Source: Thamnaconus septentrionalis (lineage: Eukaryota; Chordata; Actinopteri; Tetraodontiformes; Monacanthidae). From it: a stretch of 64,000 nucleotides of DNA. Where the stretch lies: contig CM020515.1 in the NCBI GenBank assembly GCA_009823395.1, positions 4,499,989 through 4,563,988 of the forward strand, read 5' to 3'. The translations under genes were made by a program, and so were the position numbers. The notes beneath the pieces are model-generated. The model had not been told where the DNA came from and did not search any database. It worked only from the letters and a program-made list of their open reading frames with translations. Positions 13,310 to 24,929 of this stretch are shown one piece after another. How positions within the stretch are numbered: the stretch's first letter is position 1; every line of letters begins with the position of its first letter.

Positions 13310-13720
13310 CAGGACGGGGATTGTGACATTGAACAAGAGTGTGTAACAACTTGGCCCCTGGTAGCGAGTCCCTGATTATTCCAAATCAACGCGCCGAGTC
13401 AGCACTATTTTAAATAAGGGCCAGGAAAGCCAAGATCAACGTCAGTGAGGAAAAACAGGTGGCAATTTTCATGATCGCCGCCTGTGAGATTTTCCACAAA
13501 GGCTTTTACGGCAGAATTTCCTCCATGTGCTGAATGCACCGGGTGTCCTGGTGCCCCGGCGGCGGAAGACCTCATGGACTGAGAGCCAGGGCTGTTTAGT
13601 GTCTCTTTGATGTCTAATCAAGACATCTCCGCTATCTCTGGTGTCTCGGTCTCTGGAAGCAGTTAGGATTCACCCGCCGGCCTGACACGCTGCGTCTCTG
13701 GTCATGACCAAGTCCAACTG
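13310..13720. promoter_or_regulatory. Candidate conserved non-coding element
   Basis: Unique, balanced sequence with CCTGATTATTCCAAATCAAC, CACTATTTTAAATAAGGGCC, AAGCCAAGATCAACG and TTTCATGATCG. There are no repeats and no plausible exon. Called on texture. Confidence 0.36.
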
Positions 13721-13898
13721 TTTTTATTCTCTCTCTCTGCCCTCGCTCCTATTCTTACAACAACAGATTGCAGCTGGATCAATTCGCACTTAATTGAGAA
13801 ATACCTTATAAACCTAACGCATGCGTGGTACTCTTACTCGAGGATGGACCACAGTGTTCAGTGTACGCATGCTCGTCGAATGAAGCAACGCAAGTCGA

Positions 13899-13921
13899 CT
13901 TAGCTTAGCCGCTAAGCTAAG
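13899..13921. repeat. Perfect 23-bp palindrome
   Basis: CTTAGCTTAGC and its exact reverse complement GCTAAGCTAAG are separated by a single C. It could form an 11-bp hairpin stem. Its function is unknown. Confidence 0.9.
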
Positions 13922-14758
13922 AAGCGCAGAGAAAAAAACTCTTGAATGTTTAGCTTTTAACCATCTATCCCGCGAATTGCCATACTGGCACAGTATGGCA
14001 CTGGTGCAGTAAAGTGACAGGACGTCCCAGGGATGTACACTCTTGAATCATTTTGGTTTAGCAGCTGAGACAAAAGACATAAACGTGCTTTGCTGAGCAT
14101 AAATACCCCACTATACGCCCCACCAACCCACACTCACACATACACACAGACAGGCAAAATAAACACTCCGACTTCGGGGGTAATTCACTAGCCTTGTGAG
14201 CCACTTAGGGCAAAGCAAGTGAAATCAACCAAACCACAAAAATGTATTTTGTCAAGCATTTGACACTGGGAGTGGTACAGTTGGTGTCAAGGTTTTAGCA
14301 ACAAATGGTCAAGGTAGCAGTGCAAAACCTTTTCACTTTTTTTTTTCCATCCCTCGCGTCTAGGTTTAAATCAAGAAAAAATGTTGGGACTACATCAAGC
14401 CATTGTTTTATCAACATGTGCAATACACACACAACGAAGAAGCTTTAATTTCAGCTTTAAATTTAAAGAATAATTTAAGTTGAAGGTGCCCTCTCGCGTA
14501 TTCATGTGGCAATTTAATCAGCAAACTAGATGGAGCCTTGCTGCCCAAATTAGTGGCTGCCAATGGAGATGCTAGTGGCTTAAGTTAGGAACTAACGACC
14601 ACAAAACTATGACTTTCAGGCAGGAGCTGGTTAGTGTGCGGACTAAAAAGAAAGACCACGATAGTTGCAAGAAAGAAAGGAAAAAGGGATATTTTTTTAA
14701 AATGTGCTGTAGTAAAGAACCTCTATTGCCATGCAAGTAATTTAGTTGGCGGTCAATA
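13922..14758. other. No gene seen; unique AT-leaning sequence
   Basis: Intronic sequence with small T and A tracts (14338-14346). No repeat family or exon was recognised before the MITE. Confidence 0.5.
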
Positions 14759-14982
14759 GCTGCATTTCTATTACAGTTTTTAGCAAAATAAAAGCGATAT
14801 TTCAAAAATTTCGACAAAGTACCATTGCGATTTGCAATCCAAACCAATACGTCTGAAAAACCACCTCATGAGAACCTTTTAGCAATATTTAAGAGGTTTT
14901 TCGAAATGTAGGTGTTTCCATTACCTGTTTTTTATTGCGATATTTAGGTTTTGCGCTATTCTAGGGGTAATAGAAAGGCAGC
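14759..14982 (-). mobile_element. Short palindromic MITE with TA target duplication
   Basis: A 224-bp element flanked by TA on both sides (14757-14758 and 14983-14984). Its ends are near-perfect inverted repeats: GCTGCATTTCTATTAC on the left against GTAATAGAAAGGCAGC on the right. It contains ATCGCAATA/TATTGCGATA-type motifs shared with the copies at 27506 and 28534 and lies in the opposite orientation to them. It carries no coding capacity. A TA duplication fits a Tc1/mariner-type non-autonomous element. Confidence 0.82.
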
Positions 14983-15239
14983 TAGTTCATTAGGTGTAGT
15001 GAAGTGGTTTGCTCTCTGTTAAAATGGGTTACAATGTAAAAATGAATTCCTTTTTTCTTTTTTTTTTTAAAGTTTGCAGCGCTGATTGATTCTCTTGAGT
15101 TTACACTAACAACAAAACCAAAACAGAAAAAATTAAACACTGGTACAGCAGACTATGGGGGCAGTTTTCTGCCCCCCATCGTCTGGACAGTGTGAACGAG
15201 CACTGGCGGTATTTCCAGTTGCATGCCTACCAACACTAA

Positions 15240-15490
15240 GTGGATCTCCTCTTTCCATAAAGGATCATCCAATCAAGCGAGGCTGACCTCCGGCTCAGAT
15301 TCTGTCCCCAATCAAAAAAGCACAACCTCAGCTTTTAATCCAGCCCCATAATCACAAAGTCCGGCGTTCACATGAGTGTGGGGTCTCGCGAGGCCTGTAC
15401 AGAGTGCGCGGGGTCGAGAGGGCAACCTCGCATTACAGCAAATAAATATCTCCACTGATTAAATCATTAAGGAGCTTTATTTATTTATTT
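15240..15490. promoter_or_regulatory. Candidate conserved non-coding element
   Basis: Unique sequence with GGATCATCCAATCAAGCG, AGCTTTTAATCCAGCC, CCCATAATCACAAAG and CTGATTAAATCATTAAGG, ending in a TTTA tandem at 15476-15497. Called on texture. Confidence 0.34.
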
Positions 15491-15547
15491 ATTTTTTTAA
15501 GCCTGGCCTCTGAATTTGCCTCTCCCGCCCTCTACGCAGGGAGTTAG

Positions 15548-15606
15548 GGATGGGGGTGGTGGTGGTGGTGGTGGGGGGGGGATGTTAGTGATCGTGGGGG
15601 TGGGGA
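15548..15606 (+). repeat. GGT repeat and G-runs
   Basis: A (GGT)n tract followed by a ten-G run and further GGGGG/GGGG blocks, with possible G-quadruplex potential. Confidence 0.6.
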
Positions 15607-15908
15607 TTAACTTGTTTGGGCTGTCCGCAGGCTCAAAACACTAAGCGCTCAATCGCTCAATCACTCAATCACCGGGATCCACACGCTCACTGGGACTTAG
15701 CCTCGCAGATCCCACTGACATTGAGCGCAGCCGGGCTCCCGAGATGACCCGCGCAGCTGCCGGTGATCCCGTATCCCTGTCTGCGCCCGACTGAGTCCCC
15801 ATCACTGTCAATAGCTCGCCACGGACGGTGATACGGAGAGCGCAGAGCGCGGGGAGGTCCGAGGAAAGAGAGGTGGCGCAGGTAGGCGGAGGATGAAAAG
15901 CTGCCTTT

Positions 15909-15910
<2 letters not shown>

Positions 15911-15943
<33 letters not shown>
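15911..15943. repeat. (CT)n microsatellite
   Basis: About 16 CT units, then CTCGCTCGCT. Confidence 0.95.
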
Positions 15944-15946
<3 letters not shown>

Positions 15947-16299
15947 CGCTCTGACCATCATCTACGCCAAGGCACATTTTGGAAACGTCAACCTCAGGGT
16001 TAGACAAATACAGCCCGTCCGTCCCGACCCGAGATTTTGCTGGAGTCTGATTGTGCGAAACGTCAGCAGCCCTTTTGGAAACTCAACAGTTTGTTAATCT
16101 TGCTCTCTAAACATGTAGGAGCCTAGCCATTTCCCCCTCTTTCATGTACTCAAACTGAACACTTTATTAATGTACTGTACTTATCCCCGCCCTCCCCCCC
16201 CCGCTCCCTCCTTACGTTCTCTCCCAGGCAACAAGCCACAGGAGGAAGGTCAAAAACTCCTCTCCAACACATAATGATGTGCGAATGAGACAAACAGAT

Positions 16300-16700
16300 A
16301 ACACAGACAGAGACGGAGTCGTTCCCAGCTCTTCCAGACCTTATGAATATCAGCAACATCGCTGATATTATCGCGGTTCATCTCGGGCACCTCGTAAATC
16401 ACGCCTCGGGTTCTGTGGCCCTGTGACAGAGTCGTCTGCATTCTTGGCCTCAGAGTGAATGAACGTATGAGGTTAGAGATGGTGAACACTCTCAGAGGCA
16501 GCTTCTATGAGGAAGGTCGTGTCCACTGGACGGACTCATTAGTGGAATTAGCTCTCTTGAAATAGTCGAAAATGCGATATTTCTCCCTTAAAAGTTGTAA
16601 TTGTAAATGTCATGCTTGGAAGAAAAAGAGTTCCCCTTCGAGCTGATTAGCAGCTTAAACAGACCGGGGGCATACAGCGTTACAACTTCAGACAGGAAGT
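16300..16700. promoter_or_regulatory. Candidate conserved non-coding element with dyad
   Basis: About 400 bases of unique sequence. It contains an inverted repeat at 16346-16369 (AATATCAGC, six-base spacer, GCTGATATT) and CATTAGTGGAATTAGC. Both strands are partly open here, but no splice-bounded exon or family match is visible. A regulatory role is inferred. Confidence 0.38.
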
Positions 16701-18160
16701 CTTGCACATAAAAACCTTGAATAATTACTTTAGAAAGTTGGGGGAAATAAATCTGGAGTCATTTGACGACCATAACCAACGGGTTGCAGACCGCAATCCA
16801 TTATGTTCCTGGTCATTTTCCGCCGTCCCCTTTTTGTACTGTTTGTGTCGGGTTTCCCCCTTAAAACAAGGACTGACAAACAAACGGCGTCAGAGCATTT
16901 CCAAGCTCAAAACAACTTGAAATGGCTTTTCTGCCCGTGGCATGAAGGGGTTTTTTCACCGCAGGTGGTGAGCTATGGTAGTGTGCTTTATGAGATCCAG
17001 CCAGCATAAATACCCAGTGGCACCACAATGTATGATTTTCCTCTCCACCAATTTATCCCCAATTTTTCCAGGTCAAGGCAGATTGCGAATAAGTCAAATT
17101 GTTTGAAATTGTTAGCATATGCTACTGTGCATTCCTGTTGCCGCCGCCGCCGCCGCGCTGCTGCTTCTCCCAGACTCTGACACCTACCCTCACCAGAAGG
17201 CAGATGGCAATCTTAACAATCGCCGTCAGGTCACCGCAACGCGCGCACATTATCGGGCTCGCGAGTGTGGGGAACACCGGGCAGTGATTAAGTTAATGCA
17301 CTTATCTAACAAACAGAAACACCGAGAGCTGTTCAGCTGCGCTCCCTTCATTGTCCGAAGCGCTGCTCCGTCCAAACCTTGAGGAAAAACAAGTCTGTCG
17401 GTCGACTGTTGATTCAGGGCCACGGCCAACCACAAAGTGCAATATGGCCGAGTTCTCCAAGCATACTTCTGCTGATACGGGGCTATTAAATATACAATAT
17501 ATTAATGCTGCGTAAGTGCACCTCGAGTCGTCTTTTGAATGTCTGCTCATTGTTTTATTTTGAAGAGTCTGTTTATATCTTAATAACCAGTCCAGACTCC
17601 CACTGGGGCTTACTTCTGCTGCTGTACAGTGTTTTCTTTCTCTCAGCTTTGTTTCTGAAACGCCCCCACTCCCCACTTTGTGAATAACAGCCAACGTGCA
17701 GTCTTCAAACTGTAAAATTTAAAAACTTGCTGACCAAAAAAAAAAAGAAAAAAAAGAAAGAAGCTGAGCTTGTTTAGAATCTTCTCTGTGGTTAGCAGCT
17801 CACTTTTCAGCGGCGGAACGCGGGAGATGTGCCAGTAAAAGGGGATGAATAATGAGGAAAGGGGACAAAACGGTGAGAGAAGTACAAATTGAATGATGGG
17901 ATCTTGGAGACGCAGAGGTGAGAAAGGGATCTGGCTGAAAAGTTTGGATAAGGAGGAGGAGGAGGAGGAGGAGGAGGGGGGAGAAGATGAGGCATAAACG
18001 GAGCGGCGCTGGTGTCTGTTTTCCCTCTGGCTGGTGGTGGGCGACTGCAGCCAGCATAAACACATGCCTTCATGGCTCACACATTTCCTGCTTCACTTCA
18101 CATCCCAGCACTGGGCCACACAAGCGCAGGACACCACAGCAAGCTGCGAGTGTGCGAGTG
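16701..18160. other. No gene seen; unique with short triplet repeats
   Basis: This includes a GCC triplet stretch at 17140-17156, an A-rich tract at 17737-17760 and a (GGA)n run at 17950-17977. Nothing coding was recognised. Confidence 0.5.
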
Positions 18161-18163
18161 CTA

Positions 18164-18198
<35 letters not shown>

Positions 18199-18236
18199 TG
18201 AGGGGGAGTGAGAGAGAGAGAGAGAGAGAGCGAGCG
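18164..18236. repeat. Compound (GT)n-(GA)n microsatellite
   Basis: A GT run passes into two GA runs separated by a G-rich spacer, ending CGAGCGAG. Confidence 0.95.
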
Positions 18237-18478
18237 AGCACGTATGTACAGTATATATTCTCAACGCCGCTGTGGTTAAACATGAGCAAACGTCGTTTTG
18301 TTGCAGGTCGGTCTGTTCGCGCCGCAGCGCCGACGCTGGCCACACGGCCGCGTAAACACAAAACACCGAGTGTTTGGACGCGAATATGATATGACATATA
18401 CATGTCGTGCCTGGGTGTGAGGGGGTGGGGCTGGGGGGGACTGAGCCGGGCTGATTCCCGTCAGGAGACATGGTCGAA

Positions 18479-18772
18479 CGCGGTGTTTCCAAACTGGTGT
18501 GTCGTGACCCACTTTTGGGTCACGGAGCAGTTTTGATTGGACTGATTTTAAAACATAGATATTTATAGAGAAAACGTTGGGCATTTATTTCAATTTATTT
18601 CAATTCAATTCAATTCAATTCAATTCAATTCAATAATTTATTGACTAGACATGACAGAAAGTTGGCTAGCGGTTTTTGTTTTCGCTGATTAAATTTGGGT
18701 CGCGACTTCATTGTACACATAAAAAAAAAAAAAATTGCGGGCCCCGAGGCTCCACCAGTTGGTGAACGGCTG
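18479..18772. mobile_element. Non-autonomous hAT-like element
   Basis: A stretch of about 295 bp bounded by imperfect inverted ends: GTTTCCAAACTGGTG on the left and CACCAGTTGGTGAAC on the right. It has inner GTCGTGACCCACTTTTGGGTCACG and GGGTCGCGAC blocks and an ATTCA tandem (18597-18633). The ends resemble the teleost hAT class whose termini read CAGTGTTTCCCAAACTGG. No clean 8-bp duplication was found, so the limits are approximate. Confidence 0.65.
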
Positions 18773-20480
18773 TGCTAACAGGCGCTAGCTAGCGCTATTC
18801 ATCCGCTCGCTCCTTCTCCTCCCCAATGGTGAAATATGTTCACATGTTGCACTCCGTCTCCCTTTATGATACATACGGGTGCGTTGCATCACGGTTTCAC
18901 TCTTGGGCAGGGGAGGGGGGGGGGGTGGTGGGGTGGTGAAAGAGGGTTGGAGAGGGGCGGTGTGACAGCGGCGTTGGATAACGTGTTGATTCTGCACAGC
19001 TCCTTTCATCTATAGAGCGTCTCCTCTCATCTGTAGCGAGAGCCTCCTCTATCACCTTTCAGGCAAAATCAGGCGGAAAGGGAGATTTAAGACACAATAA
19101 TGGTGCGTAGGGAGGAGGGGGGGGGGGAGTGTGGGAGATTTGGAGGGGCGGGGGATGGGGGGAGCAGACAGAGCGGTGGAGAGAGACGGGCAGAAGTGTC
19201 CTCCGCAATCTGTCATTCCCGACAAAAGACAACTACCAAAGAAAGAGCAAGACTTTTTTTTTTGGAAAGCTCTTCATCAGACGGGCTTTTTTTTGTGTGT
19301 GCTTTCTCTTCCTGTGTAAGGCCTAATTTACACACTCTTAAGTTGCGGGCACTGGTTTGAAAAGATGCGGGGGTTGCCAGATAGCGAGTCCCTCTCTCTA
19401 CGGCCGTCCATTCCGACCAGCGAAGGCCACAGGGGCCTCCGAGCAAGAGGGGTCGCTGACGCAAGTCCCTCTCTTCTGGGTAAATGGGGTGTAAAACGGG
19501 CTGGCGGCATGGAGCGGCTGCTAGCGCAGAAGGATGTGATTATCCGGGGCTAATTTCAGACACAGCGGGGCAGTAAGTATCCCTCGAGGATCGTATACGT
19601 TGACGGACCCTAAAGGCACCGTATAGTGCAGATGGAGGGTGTTCCCGGAGAGGTTCTAACAAGACAATCATTTGGGTGTCATCTCAGCGACGTGGAAAAT
19701 ACGGGGTTGCTGCGCGCTCGTTAATTGTGCTAAAAAGGGGGAAACCAGAAGTAGTACATTTATGTGGCAGAATTACCGCCAGACATCGACATCGTTTGTT
19801 TTGAAAAAAGGGAAAAACACTCGACGTTCGGGCCTAAACATTGCCCGTGCCAAATTAAATAGCGGCACATTGGCTTGGAAGAGGACTTCCATTGCATGGG
19901 GGATCATTTCTATTTTTTTTTTATTGTTCAGAATTGAAGATTTTTCGGCAACATAAAGCTTTAATTTAGGGGGGGATTTGCAATTTAGCATTAAAAAAAT
20001 ATTCTCTTCTTGGGAAAGCCTCCTGTGCAAAACTTCCTTGTGAGAGCTCCTGTTCAATTATTTGAATCAGGCACTGTGCAAACATCGGAATTTCCCGTTC
20101 GTACGTTGTAAAATAAATAAATAAATTAAAAAAAAAAACCCGTTGCGTCCCTCCCCCTTAAAGTCAACAACTCCTGAAAGTGACTCAAGGAGGCTTCGAC
20201 CGGCAAAAAGACTCAATTTTTACGGCTTATTATGGTTATTAATACTACTCTGAAGTAACCCCACCTCGCAACTGCAACACACTCGAGTCGCGTCACGCGC
20301 GCCGGGTCTCGCCTCAAACCAAACGAAACGGCCTCGCCTGTAGGCGCGCAGAAGGCCTCGCAGCCGGTGCAGCCGAGTGCATCAACACGTGTCAAGGACG
20401 TTTACTTTGCTCATCAGTGTGCAGGAGATGAAAGCTGATCATCAGCGGGCCTATCGGCTTACATGAAAATAAATGTGCGT
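18773..20480. other. No gene seen; G-rich runs and unique sequence
   Basis: G-run clusters lie at 18907-18937 and 19110-19165, and poly-T at 19253-19262 and 19912-19922. The 19540-19680 part is unique and may be functional, but nothing specific was recognised. Confidence 0.45.
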
Positions 20481-20489
20481 CACACACAA

Positions 20490-20550
20490 ACACGCACGCA
20501 CACACACACACACGCACGCACGCACACTCTCTCTCTCTCGCTCTCTCATG
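20490..20550. repeat. Compound (CA)n-(CT)n microsatellite
   Basis: CACGCACG/CA units pass into CT units. Confidence 0.9.
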
Positions 20551-20793
20551 TGACATTATGTCTCTCTCTACTTTCTGCCCCTCTTTCCCCTCCGCCTGCT
20601 TCTCATTCTGTACGTAGCCTTCTCATGGCTCCAGTGAGGTCATTCCTGTCTTTTTCTTTCTTTCTTTCTTTCTTTTTTTTCCATTCTTTCTGAGAATGTA
20701 CCCAGTAACCCCTGCCTCAGAGCGTGCGCCTTTGCATACGTATGTACGCGCTCGTGTAACAGAGCGCATACAGTGGAAGTCTGTGTGCGTGCA

Positions 20794-20797
<4 letters not shown>

Positions 20798-20828
<31 letters not shown>
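20798..20828. repeat. (GT)n microsatellite
   Basis: About 15 GT units. Confidence 0.95.
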
Positions 20829-20836
<8 letters not shown>

Positions 20837-21111
20837 GACGTGTGGACTTCTCCTGTGGGCTCGCAGCAATTTGAGTGCCGCTTGAAGCGGAGCGGAGGGG
20901 AGGGCTGTTTCAGGCTGTGGTCTAAATTTAATAACAAAAGTTTGACATCCCCCTGCATGGAGTAAAAACACTGTGCAGTGCTCGGCCCGCGCTCCCTAAC
21001 CCCACTATTATGACTGTGTCGCATGCGTGTTCCTAGCACAGAGGGTGAAGCTAAGAAAGAAAGAAAGTAAGACAGAAATAAAGACAGAAAGAAGGAAAGA
21101 AAGAAAGAAAA

Positions 21112-21272
21112 TGTAGATAACTGTAAATAATCAAACTGCCCATAACATGTAAATATCTTCCTTATATAATTTGTCCTTCTCTTTGCACTACTTTTTGTTG
21201 CTGTAATTAGCAAATTTCCCCAAGGTAGTATGAATAAAGGTGTTCTATTCTATTCTATTCTTTTCTATTCTA
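21112..21272 (+). mobile_element. LINE 3' tail with ATTCT repeat
   Basis: The sequence TTGTTGCTGTAATTAGCAAA, then TTTCCCCAAGG and GAATAAAGG, leads into an ATTCT tandem ending near 21272. This is the usual 3' end of L2/Rex-type teleost LINEs. The upstream part is 5'-truncated and runs into a GAAA-rich tract (21055-21110). No reverse transcriptase is present. Confidence 0.6.
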
Positions 21273-22037
21273 AAAACCAGAGAGCAACAGATGGCAACAA
21301 AGACCAAAAATAAAACCTAAAACAGCCTGCAGCGAGGCTGCAAGTCCCCAAACTTAAAGTAAGTGTGAATATTCTTCCGCGGTACTTAAAGAGTTTGTTT
21401 GGCTCCGAATGGGATGCAGCTGGATGCCGTAAATGTAGTAAGAAAAAATAAAATAAAAAACACGTTGGTGACTCAGTTCAGGGTTTCTCACATCAAGGGC
21501 ACCGACCCGGTAGACGAGAGCAGAAGTCGGCGGGACCCGGTTCGCCAAAACAGAGTGAACGTTGTGTGCTCAAGAAGACTTCAGCGGTGCCGCTCGCCGT
21601 TCCCTGCGACAGGGCCGACCGGTCCGCCCGAGACAGTGAACCGCACCCGGCTGGAGATCAAATATCAAACGGAACTCGCGAAGAGATCAGACACGACGAC
21701 TCGGATCGGAATTAAAAAAAAAACTGTCCCCGCTTTGCCGGGCTAACAGGCTAATAAGGCTAGCCGACCGTTTGTCTAGCGAAGCCTCACGCCTGCTACT
21801 CACACTGCCCCCGTGTGGACTTTCAGCTACAGCTCGTGATTTTCCGGCCCGCGAGACAATTTTGCTAAGTGTAAAAACGAGCTGCAAATTTTCAATTGAA
21901 GAAACTGCTGTTCTCAATGCGTCCACTGGACGTCACAATAGCGTTTCTGCGAGGCAAAAACAAAGAGTTAATAGCGGGGCTGAGCAAGAAAGCCCAAGAA
22001 CAGCCGGTCTGAAGCGACAATGTCGTTCTACCGATCC
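21273..22037. other. No gene seen; unique sequence
   Basis: Mixed sequence with CpG-containing parts (21500-21700). No exon was recognised. Confidence 0.45.
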
Positions 22038-22262
22038 TATTAAAGTTAAAGTCCCAGTGATCGTCACATCCCAAAGGATCTCTGCATTTGACCCATCATC
22101 CCTGAGGGAGCAGTGGGCAGCGGCGGTGCCGGGCCCGGGAATCACTGGGTGATCTAACCCCCCCCAATTCCAACCCCGAATACTGAGTACCAAGCAGGGA
22201 GGCAATGGGTACCATTGTTACAGTCTTTGGTATGACCCGGCCTGGGATCGAACATGTCTCCT
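22038..22262 (-). mobile_element. tRNA-derived teleost SINE, 5' truncated
   Basis: Read on the minus strand it begins near a B-box-like GTTCGATCCCAGG, continues GGGTCATACCAAAGACTG, then ATTGCCTCCCTGCTTGG, a CCACTGCTCCC block and GGTCAAATGCAGAG, and ends in a TTTAACTTTAA tail. This is the layout of a very common teleost SINE. The tRNA-like head is incomplete, with the A box missing, so it is probably inactive. Confidence 0.72.
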
Positions 22263-22611
22263 ATTTGCCAAATGTCTCTGTCGAAAAAGAGAAAAGCGGA
22301 TGCAGGGTGCTCCAAGAGTGAAGAAAGAAAACAATCTGAAGTTGCTGCTATTTGTTTTTTATTTTTAAAAAAAAAGTTTTTTAAGTATTATTATGCCGTG
22401 ATTTTACCGGTCCGACCCCCTATGTACTTTAGGTGCGCTGGGTTGGGATGTTGGGGTGTTTGGTAGGTGGTTTCTCCCCTGTGCAGACCTGCCGCAGAGC
22501 GTCGGCTCGGCCCGCTTGGCCGCCGGCTCGCCGCTCCCGTAAAGACGGAGGAATGAGGGACCAATCTCATTAGAGGAAGATTAGGCCAAATCTGTTTGCT
22601 TGTCCTGATGC

Positions 22612-22680
22612 CACTGCTGCTGCTGCTGCTACTGCTGCTGCTGCCACTGTTGATGCCACTGCTGCTGCTGCTGCAGCTGC
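22612..22680. repeat. Imperfect (CTG)n triplet repeat
   Basis: About 20 CTG-like triplets with interruptions (CTA, CCACTGTTGATGCCA). No coding context. Confidence 0.85.
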
Positions 22681-24510
22681 AAACTGTGGTAAAATGCCAC
22701 TGTCGCGGTCCTGCGCGTCCTGCTAACACGCGCGCCAAGCAGACAAACGCACGCGCAATCTAAGCTGTTATGAGATGCTAATCGTTGCTGTCAACGGTTT
22801 GGAGTGGGACAGTTAGTGGTGTGTGTGTGCGTGCGTTTGTATGGGTTTTTTTTTCCTTTTCTTTTTTTTTTTTTTGGTTGGTGTGGGCCAAACCCACAAA
22901 CAACTCCCAGAACACCCCCAGAGAGATGAGTAACAGGCCCGAGGACGGAGGAACCCAAACAGCCACGATGTTATGAGAGGGCGGGCGAGGGTGGGAGAGA
23001 GGCAGAGAGAGAGTGAGGGAGCGAGCAACAAGTGAGTAAAGAGAGACAGAGCGGGAGAACGGCGGGAGAAAGGGAAACACGTGAGGAGGGTTCGATGTAA
23101 CAGAGGGTTTATTGTTTGCGGTTCTTTGGGGAGGGAACGGAGCGAGAGGCGGCGGAGCGAGGGGAGGAGACGGAGGGGGAGGAGACAGTGGGAACATAAC
23201 GTCAGGCGGCCCTGCTCAGCCAGCCTGCCTGCCTGCCTGCCTGCCTGCCTGCGGGCCTCGCCGCCAAATGAGCGGCGGCGGCGCTGTAATCAGAGCGACG
23301 ACGCTCGGGAGGCGACCGGCGAGCTGGAAATCATACAGCTGCGGCGTAAGATTAAACACCCCGCAAACTGGGGGGGGGGAGGAGGTCAAACAGGGAGTGT
23401 GGAGCAAAAGCAGAGCTGCGTGCCCGCTGAAATCAGACCAGTTCACCCTGTGATTCCGCGGCACTTTTCCAAAGACGTTGGAAAAAAAGCCGAAGGAGAA
23501 AAGGGAGCCAGTGAGAATCCACCTCAGAGCTTCTGACAACTTACGTTGCACAGCGTCCGATAGGTGGCGCTAGCCGAGACGCCGGGTACAAGAGAATTTG
23601 ATTTATGGATTTTTTTCCCCCCCTCCTCTCCTCCTCCATTTGAAAATAAAATAAAAAGTCAGACCAACAAGGCTGCGGTGGGGGCCAAAGAAATTAAAGT
23701 GAGGAGTCGCAACCGGAAAACGAAAACCCCAAAAAAATCCAAAAAAAAAAAAACAAACTAACAACCGGCATCACTGCAAGTCATCTGGTTTTCCGGTCTT
23801 TCTTCTCTGAACAACTCTCTTCTGGACGTGGACCAAAGGCAAACGCGGATGAATGAAAGTCCACGTTTGGAGAAGGTGTGGACCTTGAGGACGCAAGGCC
23901 TCAATCTGCTGCAGCAGTTCCACATCGGTGGGCTAGAGGGGGGTCGGAACGACGCGCCGCCAACGACTAATTAATTACGCTCGCGCTCGTGCAGTATAGC
24001 CAGACATCATTTTTTTGCCCCCCCCCCCTCTCCGCTACTCAAGGCCCCAGCAACGGTCCAGTCAGCGAAGGAAAGCCACAGACACATATGCTGCTCACTT
24101 CCTTCCTGGAAGCAGGAGGACGACGCAGCAGCAGATAAACTACCTGATTAGAGGCCAACAAGTCTCGCTCTCTTTTTTTCCCGCCGTCTCTTCCTCCGAG
24201 TCTTGCACTCGCTCACTGTCTGTCTGTCTGTCTGTCTCGCTCGCTCTGCGTCTTTGACAGACTCAAAGTAAATACCAGCAAACAGGCAAATCATTTCTGG
24301 CAGCCCTGCTCGTCTCTCTCGCTCTCTCTCTCTCTTCCAAAAGACATGGAGCAGAGGGAGAGGGGGTGGATGAAATCACCCTAACAGATGTGATTTGAAT
24401 CAATATTACAGTGTACGCATGTGCCTTTTTTTTCATTTTGGAAATCTAAAAAAAAAAAAAAAAGGAAAGGGGGGAACTGAACCAGCGGTGGCTCAGTGGT
24501 GACTCGTAAC
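22681..24510. other. No gene seen; simple repeats and CpG-containing sequence
   Basis: This contains a poly-T tract (22862-22876), a GCCT tandem (23222-23251), poly-A (23745-23756), poly-C (24019-24028), a GTCT tandem (24218-24237) and CT runs near 24310-24335. No exon was recognised. Confidence 0.5.
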
Positions 24511-24921
24511 TAGGGATGCAAATTATCGATTAATCGATTAATTCAGAAGCGGCGTTTTTTGATGAGAACCTACATTTCACAATGAAAAATCTGCAAGGAA
24601 TGCATTATTTAACCCTTCAATAATGTTGAGGGTCTGATGTGACCCGTTTTTACATTAGATAACAGTAAAAACAACCCAAACATTTACCCACTGACTTTAA
24701 GTTGACTTCTAATGGGTCACATTTCAATTTCTTTTTTTTTTTTTTTTTTTTTTTAAAGTTGTTTAAAAGTAACTTGTTCTAGGCACACAGGTATACACCA
24801 CCCCATTTAACAAAAAAAAAAAACCCTGTGCAAAAAAATTTCAATTAATTGCGACTAATTTGATTTAATCGATTAAATATTAAGTCAACAATCAATAACC
24901 GATTAATTGTTAACATCCCCA
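24511..24921. mobile_element. Non-autonomous hAT element with 8-bp duplication
   Basis: A 411-bp element. The left end TAGGGATGC with CGATTAATCG nearby mirrors the right end CGATTAATTG...ACATCCCCA. It is flanked by CTCGTAAC (24503-24510) and CTCATAAC (24922-24929), an 8-bp target duplication with one mismatch. It has no coding capacity and contains poly-T (24732-24754) and poly-A (24811-24823). Confidence 0.85.
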
Positions 24922-24929
24922 CTCATAAC

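Noticed and set aside
16250..16489. Minus-strand open frame with non-repetitive text near 16300-16420
   Set aside because: It looks less repetitive than most, but there are no good splice sites at its edges and no family match. The sequence also contains an inverted repeat, favouring a regulatory reading.
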